In this document: in pieces, positions 63,823 to 64,000 of the stretch
Layout: each line of letters opens with the position of its first letter
How positions within the stretch are numbered: the stretch's first letter is position 1
Assembly: GCF_031181385.1 (NCBI RefSeq)
Contig: NZ_JAPSKV010000002.1
Coordinates: forward strand, 248,001 to 312,000
From: Fredinandcohnia onubensis
GTDB taxonomy: Bacteria; Bacillota; Bacilli; Bacillales; Bacillaceae_L
Length of the DNA: 64,000 bases
Direction of reading: 5' to 3'
Notes under the pieces: model-generated
The model's database searches: none
Told to the model about the DNA's origin: nothing
Seen by the model: the letters and a program-made list of their open reading frames with translations, nothing else
Program-made: the position numbers and the translations under genes

Positions 63823-63834
63823 TTAAACTCTCAA

Positions 63835-64000
63835 TTAGTTTGATACATAATTCGCTGCGGAACGAACTTCGATTTGGAGTGAACCGCCTTTTACAGACGA
63901 TTTCAATACTACAGGATATGGACGATTATTTGAAAACTTAAAGTCTAAATACGGATAAGCAACTGTCGCGTCATGCCCAATTGGAACATAACCGACTGGT
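63835..64000 (-). CDS. VanW-like protein, C-terminal part only
   Basis: Only the last 55 codons are in the window; the stop TAA is at 63837-63835 and the gene continues beyond 64000. The tail GYVPIGHDATVAYPYLDFKF followed by NNRPYPVVL matches the conserved end of VanW domains found in cell-wall associated proteins. The rest of the protein, including any anchor or G5 domain, is not visible. Confidence 0.8.
   Translation of the reverse strand, partial: PVGYVPIGHDATVAYPYLDFKFSNNRPYPVVLKSSVKGGSLQIEVRSAANYVSN

Overview
The window is AT-rich chromosomal DNA from a spore-forming Bacillus-like Firmicute. Evidence: strong GG-rich ribosome binding sites, many TTG/GTG starts, intrinsic terminators with U-tracts, and SpoVR, YjcZ, YhdB, YhcT, YhcU and YesL family genes. 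The flanks (pgcA, glpD, glpK on one side; HAD phosphatase, yhcU, yhcT on the other) recall, from memory, the yhc-glp-yhxB-yhd neighbourhood of Bacillus subtilis. I infer that a large accessory block was inserted there.

Region by region. (1) 1-7765, minus strand: cyclic-di-GMP signalling. A truncated HAMP-GAF sensor, a REC-GGDEF-EAL protein ending in a LuxR-type DNA-binding domain, a PAS3-GGDEF-EAL-PilZ protein and a PAS2-GGDEF protein. (2) 8004-16858: housekeeping and small-molecule genes (membrane protein, SulP transporter, UspA, DGC protein, fluoride riboswitch with two overlapping crcB genes, spoVR, yhdC-like, yhdB, pgcA). (3) 17131-21417: a 53-bp tandem repeat array, glpD with a terminator in its leader, glpK, and a divergent HPr paralogue. 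(4) 21483-55459: a sulfated glycosaminoglycan (chondroitin/dermatan sulfate type) utilisation island. (5) 55503-64000: a broken heparinase-like gene, yhcW-like phosphatase, a thiol-oxidase pair, yhcU, yhcT, TSUP transporter, yjcZ-like peptide, lipase-like hydrolase, an unassigned structured RNA, an OsmC protein, panE and the end of a VanW gene.

How the island should work (inference from gene families). A secreted PL8 lyase cuts the polymer to unsaturated, sulfated di- or oligosaccharides. Two CUT1 ABC importers, both lacking their own ATPase gene, take them up. Four Cys-type sulfatases without signal peptides remove sulfate in the cytoplasm, and a GH88 hydrolase splits off the unsaturated uronate. 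Released GalNAc is phosphorylated by a ROK kinase, deacetylated (AgaA/NagA-like), deaminated and isomerised (AgaS), phosphorylated again (LacC) and cleaved by a GatY/KbaY-type aldolase. The window carries two independent formylglycine-forming enzymes for the sulfatases: an oxygen-dependent FGE and a radical-SAM anaerobic maturase. Two paralogous histidine kinase/response regulator pairs lie near the two ends of the island. A GntR/UTRA regulator sits in the middle, and the promoters of two operons share an 11-base motif next to the -35 box. Genes for breakdown of the released uronate are not in the window.

Limits: all assignments come from reading motifs and recalling families. No database search or structure prediction was run, and sulfatase positional specificity is not assigned.
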